This document shows, piece by piece, positions 29,750 to 40,012 of a stretch of DNA of 64,000 nt (positions are counted from its first letter, which is position 1; every line of letters begins with the position of its first letter). The DNA is from an uncultured Clostridia bacterium. GTDB taxonomy: Bacteria; Bacillota; Clostridia; Oscillospirales; Acutalibacteraceae. The position numbers and the translations under genes were made by a program. The stretch spans positions 1-64,000 of the forward strand of contig CANQVS010000009.1 of the NCBI GenBank assembly GCA_947627345.1. The letters run 5' to 3'. The notes under the pieces are model-generated. The model was not told the origin of the DNA, searched no databases, and saw only the letters and a list, made by a program, of their open reading frames with translations.

Positions 29750-30166
29750 TTACAGATTTTCAATATATTTTTTGATTAATTCATCGTTTTGAAACGATAA
29801 CCTTTTTAAAATAAAAAAATAAAAAATTTCCGCAACCATAATTATAATAGGCATTGCAATACCGTTATAATTTTTAAATAACACAGATACTGTTAAGCTT
29901 TCAACCGCAACAGCAAAAAGTATCACAAGTAAAACTATAACATAAGTTGCAGGTCTGAATTTACCTTTGATTTTATTTTCATTTAAAAATTCGCCGTAAA
30001 AATAATTCGACATAAATGCTGAATGTTTACCGTAATCGTCCTCAAGATAAAGAGAAAATTTTCGTTTTGAAATATCTCCGGCAATTCTTTTTCCGCTTAT
30101 AAGATATTTTCTTCCCAAATCAGAATTTAAAGTCGGTTTTGAATCTGAGCTTACATTAAATATCAT
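29750..30166 (-). CDS. Hypothetical membrane protein co-transcribed with the P-type ATPase
   Basis: ORF with two predicted hydrophobic segments; overlaps the stop of the upstream ATPase gene. Confidence 0.55.
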   Translation of the reverse strand: MIFNVSSDSKPTLNSDLGRKYLISGKRIAGDISKRKFSLYLEDDYGKHSAFMSNYFYGEFLNENKIKGKFRPATYVIVLLVILFAVAVESLTVSVLFKNYNGIAMPIIIMVAEIFYFFILKRLSFQNDELIKKYIENL

Positions 30167-32502
30167 TTTGCCCTCCCGTTTTCTGTCTTATCGAACTTAC
30201 AGCTTAAAGTATAAAGAATGTTATATAAAATTATTGACACTACAGAAAGAACAACAGTTAAGGCAAGCGCAAACGGACTTAAAGGTACTATATTAAAGAA
30301 ATATCCAAAAACGGAAATACCTAAAATCAAACCTCCTGATACAACCGCTATAAGCGCGCCTCTTAAAAGATTAATAGGAATTGAAAGTCTTATTACCATC
30401 ATAGTTCCCACTAACGCGGTCAGAATTACCGCCATTGTTGAAAATTCCTCATAATTGTACTCGCGCGTAAAGAATACAAGCGTCAGAATATTTAACACTA
30501 CCATTAACGCCGCGGGCCAAGACCTCATAATTACATTTTTGATAAAGCGTCCCCTTATTCTGCTATGATTTGGCTGGAGCGCCAAAACGAAAGACGGTAT
30601 TCCGATTGTAAAAGCGCTTATTAAGGAAAGCTGGAGCGGTTGGAAAGGATAATTTATATTAACAAAAATAAACGCAAAAGCAAGTACAAGGGAATAAAGC
30701 GTCTTTACAATAAACAAGGACGCGCTCCTTTGAATATTGTTAATCGCGCGTCTGCCTTCAGCTACAACTTTAGGCATTGAGGCAAAATCATCATCGGTCA
30801 AAACAAGCTGTGATATATTTTTTGCCGCGTCCGAGCCCGAAGCAATGGCAACACTGCAATCAGACTCTTTAAGCGCAAGAACATCATTTACGCCATCGCC
30901 TGTCATTGCTACGGTATGGCCGTTACTTTTAAGAGCCTCAACAAATTTTTTCTTCTGTTGCGGAGTAACCCGTCCGAAAACAGTATAATTTTCTACCGCG
31001 TCTAAAATTTCTTCATCAGTAACAAGTGTTGAAGCGTCAATTGATTTTTCAGCCTCGGGGATACCGACCGACTGCGCAATTCTCTCTACGGTTTTTCTGT
31101 TATCACCTGAAATAACTTTTAGCTTTACTCCCTGCTCGTTAAAGAATTTAATTGTTTCACCTGCGTTATCTCTAACCTTATCTTTAATTTTAATTAACGC
31201 TAAAGGTTTAAGCTTTTGGGGCAAAACCTCATTGTTTTCAAATTTATCAGAGCTTACCGCTAAAGTTACAACCCTAAGAGTATCGTCAATTTCAGAAATT
31301 TTATTAAATATTTCTAAATCAGAATTATTAAATATACATTCAGCCGCGCCTAAAATATATGACTTTCCGTTGCAAAGCTCAGCCGCCGACCACTTCTTTT
31401 CAGATGAAAACGGTATACATTTTTCAGTTTCAATTGTGCCACAATTTAAGTAGTTGTCTATAGCGTCAATCGTTGAATTTTTATCAATTGAAGATTTCGC
31501 GATTGATTTAAGAGCCGTATCTGCATCCTTTTTATCATTACCGAGATAATCTATGTCAACAACTTCAAGCTCACCAGTGGTAATTGTTCCCGTTTTATCA
31601 AGGCATAAGACGTCAATTCTCGCTAAGGTTTCTATACAAAACAACTGCTGAACAAGAACTTTTTTGGCTGAAAGTCTTACTACCGAAACTGCTAAAACCG
31701 TACTTGTGAGAAGTATAAGTCCCTCAGGTATCATTCCGATAAGAGCCGCCACAGTGCTGACTATAGTATCTTTAAAGCTTTCGTGGTTAAAATAAAATTG
31801 GTTAATAAAAAGAGCAATTCCCACAGGGAAAATCGCAATTGAGCAAAACTTGATTATTCTGTTAAGAGTAATCATAATTTCCGAATTAATTTTCTTATGA
31901 TATGTAGCCTCGTGCTGGATTTTTGAGGCGTAATTTTCTGCTCCTACTTTTTCAACCTTTGCAAAAACTATTCCCGAGGAAATAAAACTGCCTGATAAAA
32001 GTCTCTCTCCCTCTTTCTTTTCAATACGGTCGCTCTCTCCTGTTAAAAGGCTTTCGTTAGCATAACAAAATCCGTCGATTATTTTGCAGTCGCAGGGAAT
32101 CTGCAGTCCCGACTTTAAAATAATAATATCATCTAATACTATTTTATTAACATTTATATTTTCAATTTTACCGTTTCTGACAACGTCAATATTACTTGAC
32201 ACTACAATAGAAAGCCTATCGATGGCTCTTTTTGAACGAATTTCCTGTACAATACCTATAATAGTATTACATACAACAACGCCCATAAAAATCATATTTT
32301 TGTTTGAGCCTACCAAAAGCAAAAGTAACATTAAAAATAAATTTAAAAAATTAAATAATGTAACAGTATTTTCAACCACAATTCTCTTAATTGATTTTGA
32401 TTTTGAACCTGCGTCTTTATTAACAAGTCCTTTTTTTATTCGTTCTTCAACGTCGCTTTGTGAAAGCGACTGATTTTTTACATATTCTTTTAACATATGC
32501 AC
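30163..32502 (-). CDS. HAD-IC cation-translocating P-type ATPase (CtpE-like)
   Basis: GMIPEGLILLTSTVLAV, VLCLDKTGTITTGE, VISGDNRKTVERIA, VAMTGDGVNDVLALKESDCSVAIASGSDAA. Confidence 0.88.
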   Translation of the reverse strand: MHMLKEYVKNQSLSQSDVEERIKKGLVNKDAGSKSKSIKRIVVENTVTLFNFLNLFLMLLLLLVGSNKNMIFMGVVVCNTIIGIVQEIRSKRAIDRLSIVVSSNIDVVRNGKIENINVNKIVLDDIIILKSGLQIPCDCKIIDGFCYANESLLTGESDRIEKKEGERLLSGSFISSGIVFAKVEKVGAENYASKIQHEATYHKKINSEIMITLNRIIKFCSIAIFPVGIALFINQFYFNHESFKDTIVSTVAALIGMIPEGLILLTSTVLAVSVVRLSAKKVLVQQLFCIETLARIDVLCLDKTGTITTGELEVVDIDYLGNDKKDADTALKSIAKSSIDKNSTIDAIDNYLNCGTIETEKCIPFSSEKKWSAAELCNGKSYILGAAECIFNNSDLEIFNKISEIDDTLRVVTLAVSSDKFENNEVLPQKLKPLALIKIKDKVRDNAGETIKFFNEQGVKLKVISGDNRKTVERIAQSVGIPEAEKSIDASTLVTDEEILDAVENYTVFGRVTPQQKKKFVEALKSNGHTVAMTGDGVNDVLALKESDCSVAIASGSDAAKNISQLVLTDDDFASMPKVVAEGRRAINNIQRSASLFIVKTLYSLVLAFAFIFVNINYPFQPLQLSLISAFTIGIPSFVLALQPNHSRIRGRFIKNVIMRSWPAALMVVLNILTLVFFTREYNYEEFSTMAVILTALVGTMMVIRLSIPINLLRGALIAVVSGGLILGISVFGYFFNIVPLSPFALALTVVLSVVSIILYNILYTLSCKFDKTENGRAK

Positions 32503-32647
32503 CTCATTGAAAATACTGCTAAAATTAATTTATTTATCTTAATAAAAACGATATTCATAACAAATTATTTTCTTAAAATCTTATTACCATTATATTATAC
32601 ACTATCTTTTCAAAAAATAATAGAGCAAAAGTGAAGGAGGTGAACAA

Positions 32648-33652
32648 ATGTTAAAAAATGTAAAATTAAGAATTCTGTCAACAATTCTTGTTATTATTTT
32701 TTCCTTTTCAATTTGTATAATTCCTGCATCGGCAAAAAGCAGGCAGGTAATAATTGGCGGTGAATCGTTTGGATTAAAGCTTTACTGTAAAGGAGTTATG
32801 GTAACTCACTTTGAAAGCTTTTTATCAAACGGTAAAAACGTCTGCCCTGCGAAATATTCAGGATTAAAAAAGAATGATATAATTTTAAGCGCAGACAAAA
32901 AAGAGGTTAAAAGCAATGAACAAATAGATGAAATTGTAAAAAATTCTAAAGGTAAAGAAATTAATTTCAGAGTATTAAGAAATTCAAAAATTCTTAATAT
33001 ACAGGTAAAGCCTCTTCTTAATTCTAATGAAGAATATTATATCGGACTTTGGGTAAGAGACAGTTGTGCCGGACTTGGAACAATAAGCTATTATGATACA
33101 AAAAACAAAACGTACGGCGCGTTAGGTCACGGAATATGTGATATTGATACAGGCGGACTTATGCCAAGCGGAAAAGGAGAAGTGTTAAAAGCAAATATTA
33201 CAAGCGTAACAAAATCCAAGAATAATCAAATAGGAACGCTAAACGGTTATTTTACCGATTCAACAATAGGAAATATTAAAAATAACACCCCTATTGGTAT
33301 CTACGGTGATATAACCGAAAACATCTGCAAAAACAAAAAATACGAAATTTCAGAAATTTCAGAACTGAAAGTAGGTAAAGCAAAGCTTATAACAACAATT
33401 TCAGGTACAACACCTAAAGAGTATGATATTTCAATAACCTATATTTCAAAACAGAATGAAAATTCAAACAGAAATTTTGTTGTTAAAATAACAGATAAAA
33501 GACTTTTAAGTAAAACAGGCGGTATCGTTCAGGGAATGAGCGGAAGCCCGATTATCCAAAACGGAAAGTTCGCAGGAGCGTTAACTCATGTTTTTATAGA
33601 CGACTGCAAAAGAGGTTACGGTATATTCGCGGAAAATATGATTAGTAACTAA
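32648..33652 (+). CDS. spoIVB: SpoIVB sporulation serine peptidase (S55 family, PDZ domain)
   Basis: Signal/TM N-terminus, PDZ-like YSGLKKNDIILSADKKEVKS, GTISYYDTKNKTYGALGHGICDIDTG, GGIVQGMSGSPIIQNGKFAGALTHVFIDD; directly upstream of spo0A. Confidence 0.92.
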   Translation: MLKNVKLRILSTILVIIFSFSICIIPASAKSRQVIIGGESFGLKLYCKGVMVTHFESFLSNGKNVCPAKYSGLKKNDIILSADKKEVKSNEQIDEIVKNSKGKEINFRVLRNSKILNIQVKPLLNSNEEYYIGLWVRDSCAGLGTISYYDTKNKTYGALGHGICDIDTGGLMPSGKGEVLKANITSVTKSKNNQIGTLNGYFTDSTIGNIKNNTPIGIYGDITENICKNKKYEISEISELKVGKAKLITTISGTTPKEYDISITYISKQNENSNRNFVVKITDKRLLSKTGGIVQGMSGSPIIQNGKFAGALTHVFIDDCKRGYGIFAENMISN

Positions 33653-33673
33653 TGCCTGCCTTCGGGCAGGTTA
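33653..33673 (+). terminator. Hairpin downstream of spoIVB
   Basis: gcctgcc-ttcg-ggcaggtt stem-loop; weak U tract. Confidence 0.5.
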
Positions 33674-33693
33674 CATAAGATGTCGATATATTG

Positions 33694-33700
33694 TGTCGAA
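33694..33700 (+). promoter_or_regulatory. Candidate 0A box (TGTCGAA) upstream of spo0A
   Basis: ttgtgtcgaatta; a second related TGTCGAT at 33681-33687. Confidence 0.5.
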
Positions 33701-33860
33701 TTATTTTTAAATATACAATATATTGTTATTTCATTTAGAATTTTTTGGCAACAAAATAAATTTTTTAAGAAAATTTAAAAAAGTTTTTTGGAAACTATTG
33801 CCAATTTTACCACTTTATGGTAGTATTAATTCGTAAACAAATCTTACGGAGGTTATAAAA

Positions 33861-34628
33861 ATGAATGACAGTATAAAACTACTTATTACAGAAGACAAGT
33901 CGTCACTTTCTGATGATGATTTTCTGATTTTTCAGAACCATGGTATCTCCCCTGTTTTCTGTACAAAAGACGGTGAGGAGCTTTTATTAAAAATAGTTAA
34001 TGAGTCACCCGACGCTGTAATTATGGACTTATTTATGACAAGGCTTGACGCTCTCGGGGTTATGAGAGCAATCAAGAAAAAAGATATGGAAGAACCGCTT
34101 CTAATTGTCACAGCTTCATTCAGCAGCTCAGCTTTGGAAAGAGAAATTATGAACGGCGGAGCGAGTTATTATGCTTTAAAGCCTTATAATTTAGACGCAA
34201 TTTGCGAGGATATTGTCGCTTTATTAAGTAAAGGTAAAAATGCTCAAACATCGGGAAGGTATTATGACGCGTTCGGAATAGAACTAAAAGTTACTGAAAT
34301 TCTCCACGAAATCGGCGTTCCCGCGCATATTAAGGGTTATAATTATTTGAGAGATTCTATTATTATGTCAATAGAAAAACCCGAAATTATTAACGCTGTT
34401 ACGAAACAGCTTTATCCCGGCGTTGCAAAAAAATACGAAACAACCTCCTCAAGAGTAGAAAGAGCGATACGCCACGCAATTGAAGTCGCGTGGGACAGAG
34501 GCGATGTCGACGTACTTAATTCATACTTCGGTTATACTATACATAACGGAAGGGGCAAGCCGACAAACAGCGAATTTATTGCTATGATTGCAGATAAGCT
34601 AAGATTACAAATAAGAAACGCTAGTTAA
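33861..34628 (+). CDS. spo0A: Stage 0 sporulation master regulator Spo0A
   Basis: Receiver domain ([25 protein letters not shown]) plus C-terminal [55 protein letters not shown]. Confidence 0.96.
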   Translation: MNDSIKLLITEDKSSLSDDDFLIFQNHGISPVFCTKDGEELLLKIVNESPDAVIMDLFMTRLDALGVMRAIKKKDMEEPLLIVTASFSSSALEREIMNGGASYYALKPYNLDAICEDIVALLSKGKNAQTSGRYYDAFGIELKVTEILHEIGVPAHIKGYNYLRDSIIMSIEKPEIINAVTKQLYPGVAKKYETTSSRVERAIRHAIEVAWDRGDVDVLNSYFGYTIHNGRGKPTNSEFIAMIADKLRLQIRNAS

Positions 34629-34632
34629 AATT

Positions 34633-34662
34633 ACGGTCTGTTTTTACAGGCCGTTTTCTTTT
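34633..34662 (+). terminator. Intrinsic terminator of spo0A
   Basis: acggtctgt-tttt-acaggccgt-tttctttt. Confidence 0.75.
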
Positions 34663-34663
34663 A

Positions 34664-34692
34664 TTGACTTATAAATTTGAATATGTTAATAT
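34664..34692 (+). promoter_or_regulatory. Putative copA promoter TTGACT-N17-TAATAT
   Basis: ttgact-tataaatttgaatatgt-taatat upstream of the copA RBS (aggaggt). Confidence 0.65.
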
Positions 34693-34724
34693 TTTAACAA
34701 ATAATAAATAAGGAGGTAACTTAA

Positions 34725-37193
34725 ATGAAAAGTCAAAAATTCACTATAACAGGTATGACTTGTTCTGCATGCTCATCAAACGTAGAGCGTGCTGTTAATA
34801 AGCTTGACGGAATTGAAAGCGTCAGCATAAATTTAATCGCGAATACAATGGATACTCAATATGACGAAAATAAAATAAATGAAAAGAAGATTATAAACGC
34901 GGTAAAAAAAGCCGGTTACGGAGCAAAACCGTTTGTAAGAGATGAAGAACAGTATGACAGAAATTCTGACTCAGTTAAAAAAAGATTGATTTTTTCTATC
35001 CTCTTTCTTATACCCTTGATGTTTGTGTCTATGGGACATATGATTGGTATTCATATTTCCTTTTTAGAAAATATGATTATTCAAGGAATTTTAGAAATTT
35101 TATTTCTTATTCCAATTATTATTTTTAATAAGAAATATTTTATTAACGGTTTTAAATCTCTTTTTAAGCTAAGACCTAATATGGACGCGCTGATTGCACT
35201 CGGAGCAGGTGTGTCAATTGCCTACAGCTTATACACCTTTGTAAATGTAATTATATTAAATGCGGATATGATGACAGCTGACGCTTTAGGTTTGCACTAT
35301 TATTTTGAATCGGCAGGAATGATTCTCACATTTATTACTATAGGAAAATATTTAGAAAGCAAAAGCATAAGCAAAACATCTTCCGCAATAAGCGGTCTTA
35401 TCAAGCTCACCCCAAAAACCGCAATTGTTGAAAAAGACGGAAAAGAAGTTGAAATTGATACCAACAAAATAGTCGGCGGTGACATAGTAATATGCAAAAA
35501 CGGTATGTCCGTGCCTGTTGACGGAAAAATAGTTGAAGGTAATTGCAGTATTGACGAAAGCGCTATTACAGGAGAAAGTATACCGATAGATAAAGCTGTC
35601 GGCTCTCAGGTTACGGGCGGTACGGTGCTTACTTCGGGTTATATAAAAATTGAGGCGGTCAATACAGGCGAAGATACAACATTGTCTAAAATAATTAAAC
35701 TTGTTGAAAACGCTACAAGTTCAAAAGCGCCGATAGCAAGAATTGCAGATAAAGTTGCAGGAATTTTTGTTCCGTCTGTTATCGGTATAGCAATTGTAAC
35801 AACTCTGATTTGGCTGTTCATTGGTATGGATTTTGCGAAAGCAATATCATTCGGAATAGCTGTACTTGTAATTTCGTGTCCCTGCGCGCTCGGACTTGCA
35901 ACCCCTACCGCAATTATGGTCGGAACGGGAAAAGCCGCGCAAAACGGTATTCTTATTAAATCTGCGCTCGCTCTTGAAACAGCGAATAAGGTTAAAACGG
36001 TAGTCCTCGATAAAACGGGAACTATAACAAAAGGAACTCCGCAGGTTACAGATGTTATAGAATACTCGGATAACTTGCTTAGTATCGCGTACACAATTGA
36101 AAATAATTCCGAACATCCGCTTGCAAAGGCTGTTGTAGATTACGCTAAAGAAAAAAACATTGAGCTTTTAAAATCGGAGGATTTCAAATCATATACGGGT
36201 TTCGGTATATCAGCAAAAATTGACTCAAAAATTTACTATTCGGGAAACTATGATTTTATTCAAAGCTTAGGAATAGAATTTGATAATAATTCTATAAAAG
36301 AATTATATAGCAGTGGAAAAACTCCCCTGTTATTTGCAGATGAAAAAGAAATCATAGGAGTTATCGCGGTTGCGGACACAATCAAAGAAACAAGCAAAAA
36401 TGCGGTAGAATGTCTTAGAGCGCTTGATGTAGACGCGGTTATGCTCACGGGAGATAATAAACAGACCGCTGAATCAATTCAAAAATCGGCAGGCATTAAA
36501 ACGGCTTATGCTCAGGTTCTCCCCCAACAAAAGGAGGAAATAGTAAGAGAATACAAAAATAAAGGAAGCGTCGCAATGGTCGGTGACGGAGTTAACGACT
36601 CCCCTGCCCTTGTAAGCGCTGATGTAGGAATAGCAATCGGCGCGGGAACGGATATTGCGATTGACTCTGCCGACATAGTCCTTATGAAAAACGACTTGCT
36701 TGATGTTGTAACCACGATTGAACTAAGCCGCGCGGTTCTCAAAAATATTAAAGAAAACCTTTTTTGGGCATTTATTTATAACGTAATATGTATTCCGCTG
36801 GCGGCAGGAGCTTTTTACTCTCTGCTGGGATGGCAGTTGGAGCCGATGTTCGGAACCGTGGCTATGAGTTTAAGCTCAATATGCGTTGTATCTAACGCTT
36901 TAAGACTTAAACGCTTTAAACCTAAAAAAATAAAATCGGCTGATGAAAATATAACAGATTTTAAAACTATTGTGCCTAACCGAAACGAAAACAATACTAA
37001 AAAGGTAAAAATAGAAGGTATGATGTGTGAACATTGTGTTTCAAGAGTTCAAAATGCGTTAGAAGAAATCAGCGATAAACCTGTCAAAGTGGTTTTGAGT
37101 GATAATACTGCAATAGTCGATAAAGATTTACCAAACGATGCTATAAAAAATGCGATTAATAAAGCAGGATACAAAGTTATTGATACAGAATAA
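34725..37193 (+). CDS. copA: Copper-translocating P1B-type ATPase CopA with N- and C-terminal HMA domains
   Basis: GMTCSACSSNVERAVNKLDGI, VISCPCALGLATPTA, VVLDKTGTITKGTP, MVGDGVNDSPALVSADVGIAIG, C-terminal GMMCEHCVSRVQNALEE. Confidence 0.94.
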   Translation: MKSQKFTITGMTCSACSSNVERAVNKLDGIESVSINLIANTMDTQYDENKINEKKIINAVKKAGYGAKPFVRDEEQYDRNSDSVKKRLIFSILFLIPLMFVSMGHMIGIHISFLENMIIQGILEILFLIPIIIFNKKYFINGFKSLFKLRPNMDALIALGAGVSIAYSLYTFVNVIILNADMMTADALGLHYYFESAGMILTFITIGKYLESKSISKTSSAISGLIKLTPKTAIVEKDGKEVEIDTNKIVGGDIVICKNGMSVPVDGKIVEGNCSIDESAITGESIPIDKAVGSQVTGGTVLTSGYIKIEAVNTGEDTTLSKIIKLVENATSSKAPIARIADKVAGIFVPSVIGIAIVTTLIWLFIGMDFAKAISFGIAVLVISCPCALGLATPTAIMVGTGKAAQNGILIKSALALETANKVKTVVLDKTGTITKGTPQVTDVIEYSDNLLSIAYTIENNSEHPLAKAVVDYAKEKNIELLKSEDFKSYTGFGISAKIDSKIYYSGNYDFIQSLGIEFDNNSIKELYSSGKTPLLFADEKEIIGVIAVADTIKETSKNAVECLRALDVDAVMLTGDNKQTAESIQKSAGIKTAYAQVLPQQKEEIVREYKNKGSVAMVGDGVNDSPALVSADVGIAIGAGTDIAIDSADIVLMKNDLLDVVTTIELSRAVLKNIKENLFWAFIYNVICIPLAAGAFYSLLGWQLEPMFGTVAMSLSSICVVSNALRLKRFKPKKIKSADENITDFKTIVPNRNENNTKKVKIEGMMCEHCVSRVQNALEEISDKPVKVVLSDNTAIVDKDLPNDAIKNAINKAGYKVIDTE

Positions 37194-37220
37194 AGGCGGT
37201 CAATTGACCGCCTTTTCTCT
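37193..37220. terminator. Intrinsic terminator downstream of copA
   Basis: aaggcggtcaattgaccgcctttt: perfect palindrome plus T-rich tail. Confidence 0.8.
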
Positions 37221-37227
37221 TTCATAG

Positions 37228-38614
37228 TCATCTTTGAGGATTTTTCCATTTTATTTCTTTCTTATTTATACCATACCTATTATTGATTTCGTCATAAAAA
37301 TCGTGTTTTTCCTGTTCCTTAGACCATACCCGAATATATTCATATTCGGTGGTTATATACTCTCCGGTCACTGCGTCAATTTGTATAATATAATAGATTG
37401 ATAAATACGGATATTTCCAGAAATAGTTTCCTTTTTCATCTTTCCAGACCAAACCTAATTTTATAGCTATTGACGATAATTTTTTAAAATCAAAGGATTT
37501 GGGAATTTTTTCAACATAATTTTCGTAGTGATTTTTGAAAATAACAATATATACAGGTCTTTTTAAGTTGTTATTTTTCAAGATTTTTTTATCTGAAATT
37601 AAATTCACGCACGATTTTGCTGTAATCAGATTACAGGATGAAACATTATCTTCATCGTAATACTTCGTCTTTTTTATTTCATTTTTAGCTTTTTTAAGCG
37701 CGAAATCTTTTGAAACATATTTTCCTTGTTTTCTATATCCTGTAGCTTGCGCCGTTGTAGATGATTCAACAGTTTTCTGCTCTGCGGTTTTATTATTAAG
37801 AAGATTGTATGTAAAGATACCGCCTCCGCCCGCGATAACTGCAGCGCAGGCAACAGCCAAAGCCTTAACTCCCATACCGACAGAGCCGGCTGACGCGGTT
37901 TTTGCTACAGAAATAATATTACCATTTGTTGAGAATGTCTTTAACGCGAAAATTGACTTAGGCGCCAATGTGCATTTATATTTTTCCGCTTCATTTATAA
38001 GAGCATAGGAAATATATGCAGTGGGGCTTAACGCTAATAAATTTTCTTTGCCTATTTTTTCAAACTCACTTTTAATAGCCTTACGCGCTGTATACAGACG
38101 GCTTTTTACCGTGCCTTCCTTTACTTCAAGCACATCGGATATCTCCTTTACGCTAAGCTGTTGAAAATAGTAACATAAGAACACATTCTCTCTGAACATT
38201 CGGAAGTTTATCAACAACATTTCTGATTATATTGCAAATTTCGTTCGTTTCAACAGAATTTTCGGGAGTAATTTGTATGTCTGTATCCTCAAAATCCTCA
38301 GTTAACTCTTCTTCGGTTACGGATTTTGCAAAAATATCCTTGCAGTAATTTGCCGTAACTGCTTTAAGCCAGCCTAAAAAAGCGTTCGGATTTTTTACAG
38401 AGGACAGCTTGTTTAATACAGTAACATAAATATCCTGTACCGCGTCATTTGCCTTTTCTTCATCTTTAAGTAAACTAAGACAATAATAGTAAACGTACGA
38501 GGCTGTTTCGTTTATAATATACTCCAACGCCTTTTTATCACCGTTCTGGGCTTTTAATACGTTCTTGGAAAGCTTTTTATTGTTAATTTTTTGTTTTGGT
38601 GTTTTGTGTTTCAT
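37228..38614 (-). pseudogene. Sigma-70 (ECF-like) factor fused to a TM helix and C-terminal extracytoplasmic domain, interrupted by an apparent +1 frameshift near 38168-38176
   Basis: ORF 38153..38614 carries sigma region 2 (..LKDEEKANDAVQDIYVTVLNKL..LGWLKAVTANYCKD) and ends KLPNVQRECVLM-LLFSTA*. ORF 37228..38220 resumes with region 4 (YYFQQLSVKEISDVLEVKEGTVKSRLYTARKAIK), then a TM segment and extracellular part. Confidence 0.78.
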
Positions 38615-38694
38615 AAAAATTTCATAACCTTTCTTTTTTATCTTCTATTTAAAAAGACGAATTTTAATCAAAAAGGTTCATTTTTCATATTTTT

Positions 38695-38721
38695 AAAGGG
38701 TTGCCGTAAAGACAACCCTTT
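38695..38721. terminator. Intrinsic terminator downstream of purD
   Basis: aaagggttg-ccgtaaaga-caacccttt; the bottom-strand continuation is moderately T-rich. Confidence 0.65.
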
Positions 38722-38732
38722 ATTTTTAAAAA

Positions 38733-39998
38733 TTATTTTGTTCTTCCAATATCCGTGCGGTAGTGAGCGCCGTCAAAGCTGATTTTATCAACTGCGTTAT
38801 ATGCCTTTTTCAAAGCCTCGTCAAGCGTATCGGCTTTTGCGGTAACTCCTAAAACACGACCTCCGTTTGTAAGGAATTTTTCATTTTCAAGCTTAGTTCC
38901 CGCGTGAAAAACAACAGCTCCGTCTACCCCGCCGTTTTCATCTAAGCCTTTAATTTCAATTCCTTTTTTGTAAGCAAGAGGATAACCTCCGCTTGCCATT
39001 ACGACACACGCGGTCGCTCCGTCATACCATTCAATATCAATATCTGCGAGTTTTTCATCAATAACTGCATTGCAAATATCAACCAAATCGGTTTTAAGTC
39101 TTGGAAGTACAACCTGCGCCTCGGGATCGCCGAAACGAGCATTATACTCAATAACCTTCGGGCCGTTCGGTGTTATCATAAGTCCGAAATACAAACACCC
39201 CTTAAACGGTCTTCCCTCTTTAGCCATAGCCTTTATAGTCGGAACAAAAATTGTATCGTAACACTCTTTGGCTATTTCATCAGTATAATACGGGTTAGGA
39301 CTTATTGTACCCATACCGCCTGTATTAAGTCCCTCATCATTATCATAAGCGCGCTTGTGGTCCTTTGAGCTTACCATAGGTTTAACGACCTTGCCGTCCG
39401 TAAATGCCAAAACGCTTACCTCGGGTCCTGTTAAAAATTCTTCGATAACAATATTGTTTCCCGAATCTCCGAACTTTTTATCCTCCATAATGGATTTTAT
39501 GGCATCTTTTGCCTCCTCGACACTCTGCGCAATAATAACGCCCTTGCCGAGAGCAAGTCCGTCGGCCTTTACAACTACAGGAACCGCGTTTTCCTTTTCA
39601 ACGTACTCAATTGCTTTTTTAGGGTCGTCAAACACCTCATATTTAGCGGTGGGAATACCGTATTTCTTCATCAAATTTTTTGAAAAAACCTTTGACGCCT
39701 CGATTATAGCGGCATTCGCGTTAGGTCCGAAAGCCCTTATTCCCTCTTTCTCCATTGCGTCTACCATTCCTGCGGCAAGAGGGTCGTCAGGCGCTACGAA
39801 AACTAAATCTATGGAGTTATCCTTAGCGAATTTAACCATATTTTCTGTATCCATCGCGCCGATATTTACGCACTCGGCGTCTTTAGCAATACCGCCGTTA
39901 CCGGGCGCGCAATAAAGCTTTGTGCATTTATCGGATTCTTTAAGCTTTTTAATTAAGGCGTGCTCGCGTCCGCCAGAGCCAATCATTAAAATTTTCAT
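38733..39998 (-). CDS. purD: Phosphoribosylamine-glycine ligase
   Basis: MKILMIGSGGREHALIKKL, YCAPGNGGIAKDA, VVKADGLALGKGVIIA, GTISPNPYYTDE, EYNARFGDPEAQVVLPRL; internal start preferred over 40046. Confidence 0.96.
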   Translation of the reverse strand: MKILMIGSGGREHALIKKLKESDKCTKLYCAPGNGGIAKDAECVNIGAMDTENMVKFAKDNSIDLVFVAPDDPLAAGMVDAMEKEGIRAFGPNANAAIIEASKVFSKNLMKKYGIPTAKYEVFDDPKKAIEYVEKENAVPVVVKADGLALGKGVIIAQSVEEAKDAIKSIMEDKKFGDSGNNIVIEEFLTGPEVSVLAFTDGKVVKPMVSSKDHKRAYDNDEGLNTGGMGTISPNPYYTDEIAKECYDTIFVPTIKAMAKEGRPFKGCLYFGLMITPNGPKVIEYNARFGDPEAQVVLPRLKTDLVDICNAVIDEKLADIDIEWYDGATACVVMASGGYPLAYKKGIEIKGLDENGGVDGAVVFHAGTKLENEKFLTNGGRVLGVTAKADTLDEALKKAYNAVDKISFDGAHYRTDIGRTK

Positions 39999-40012
39999 CT
40001 TAATACCTCGAA

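Noticed and set aside
35639-36094. Minus-strand ORF of 151 aa inside copA
   Set aside because: Antisense to conserved CopA motifs; no start context or family resemblance.
39355-39915. Plus-strand ORF of 186 aa opposite purD
   Set aside because: Long antisense frame created by purD codon usage; Ser/Thr/Phe-rich low-complexity translation without recognisable family features.
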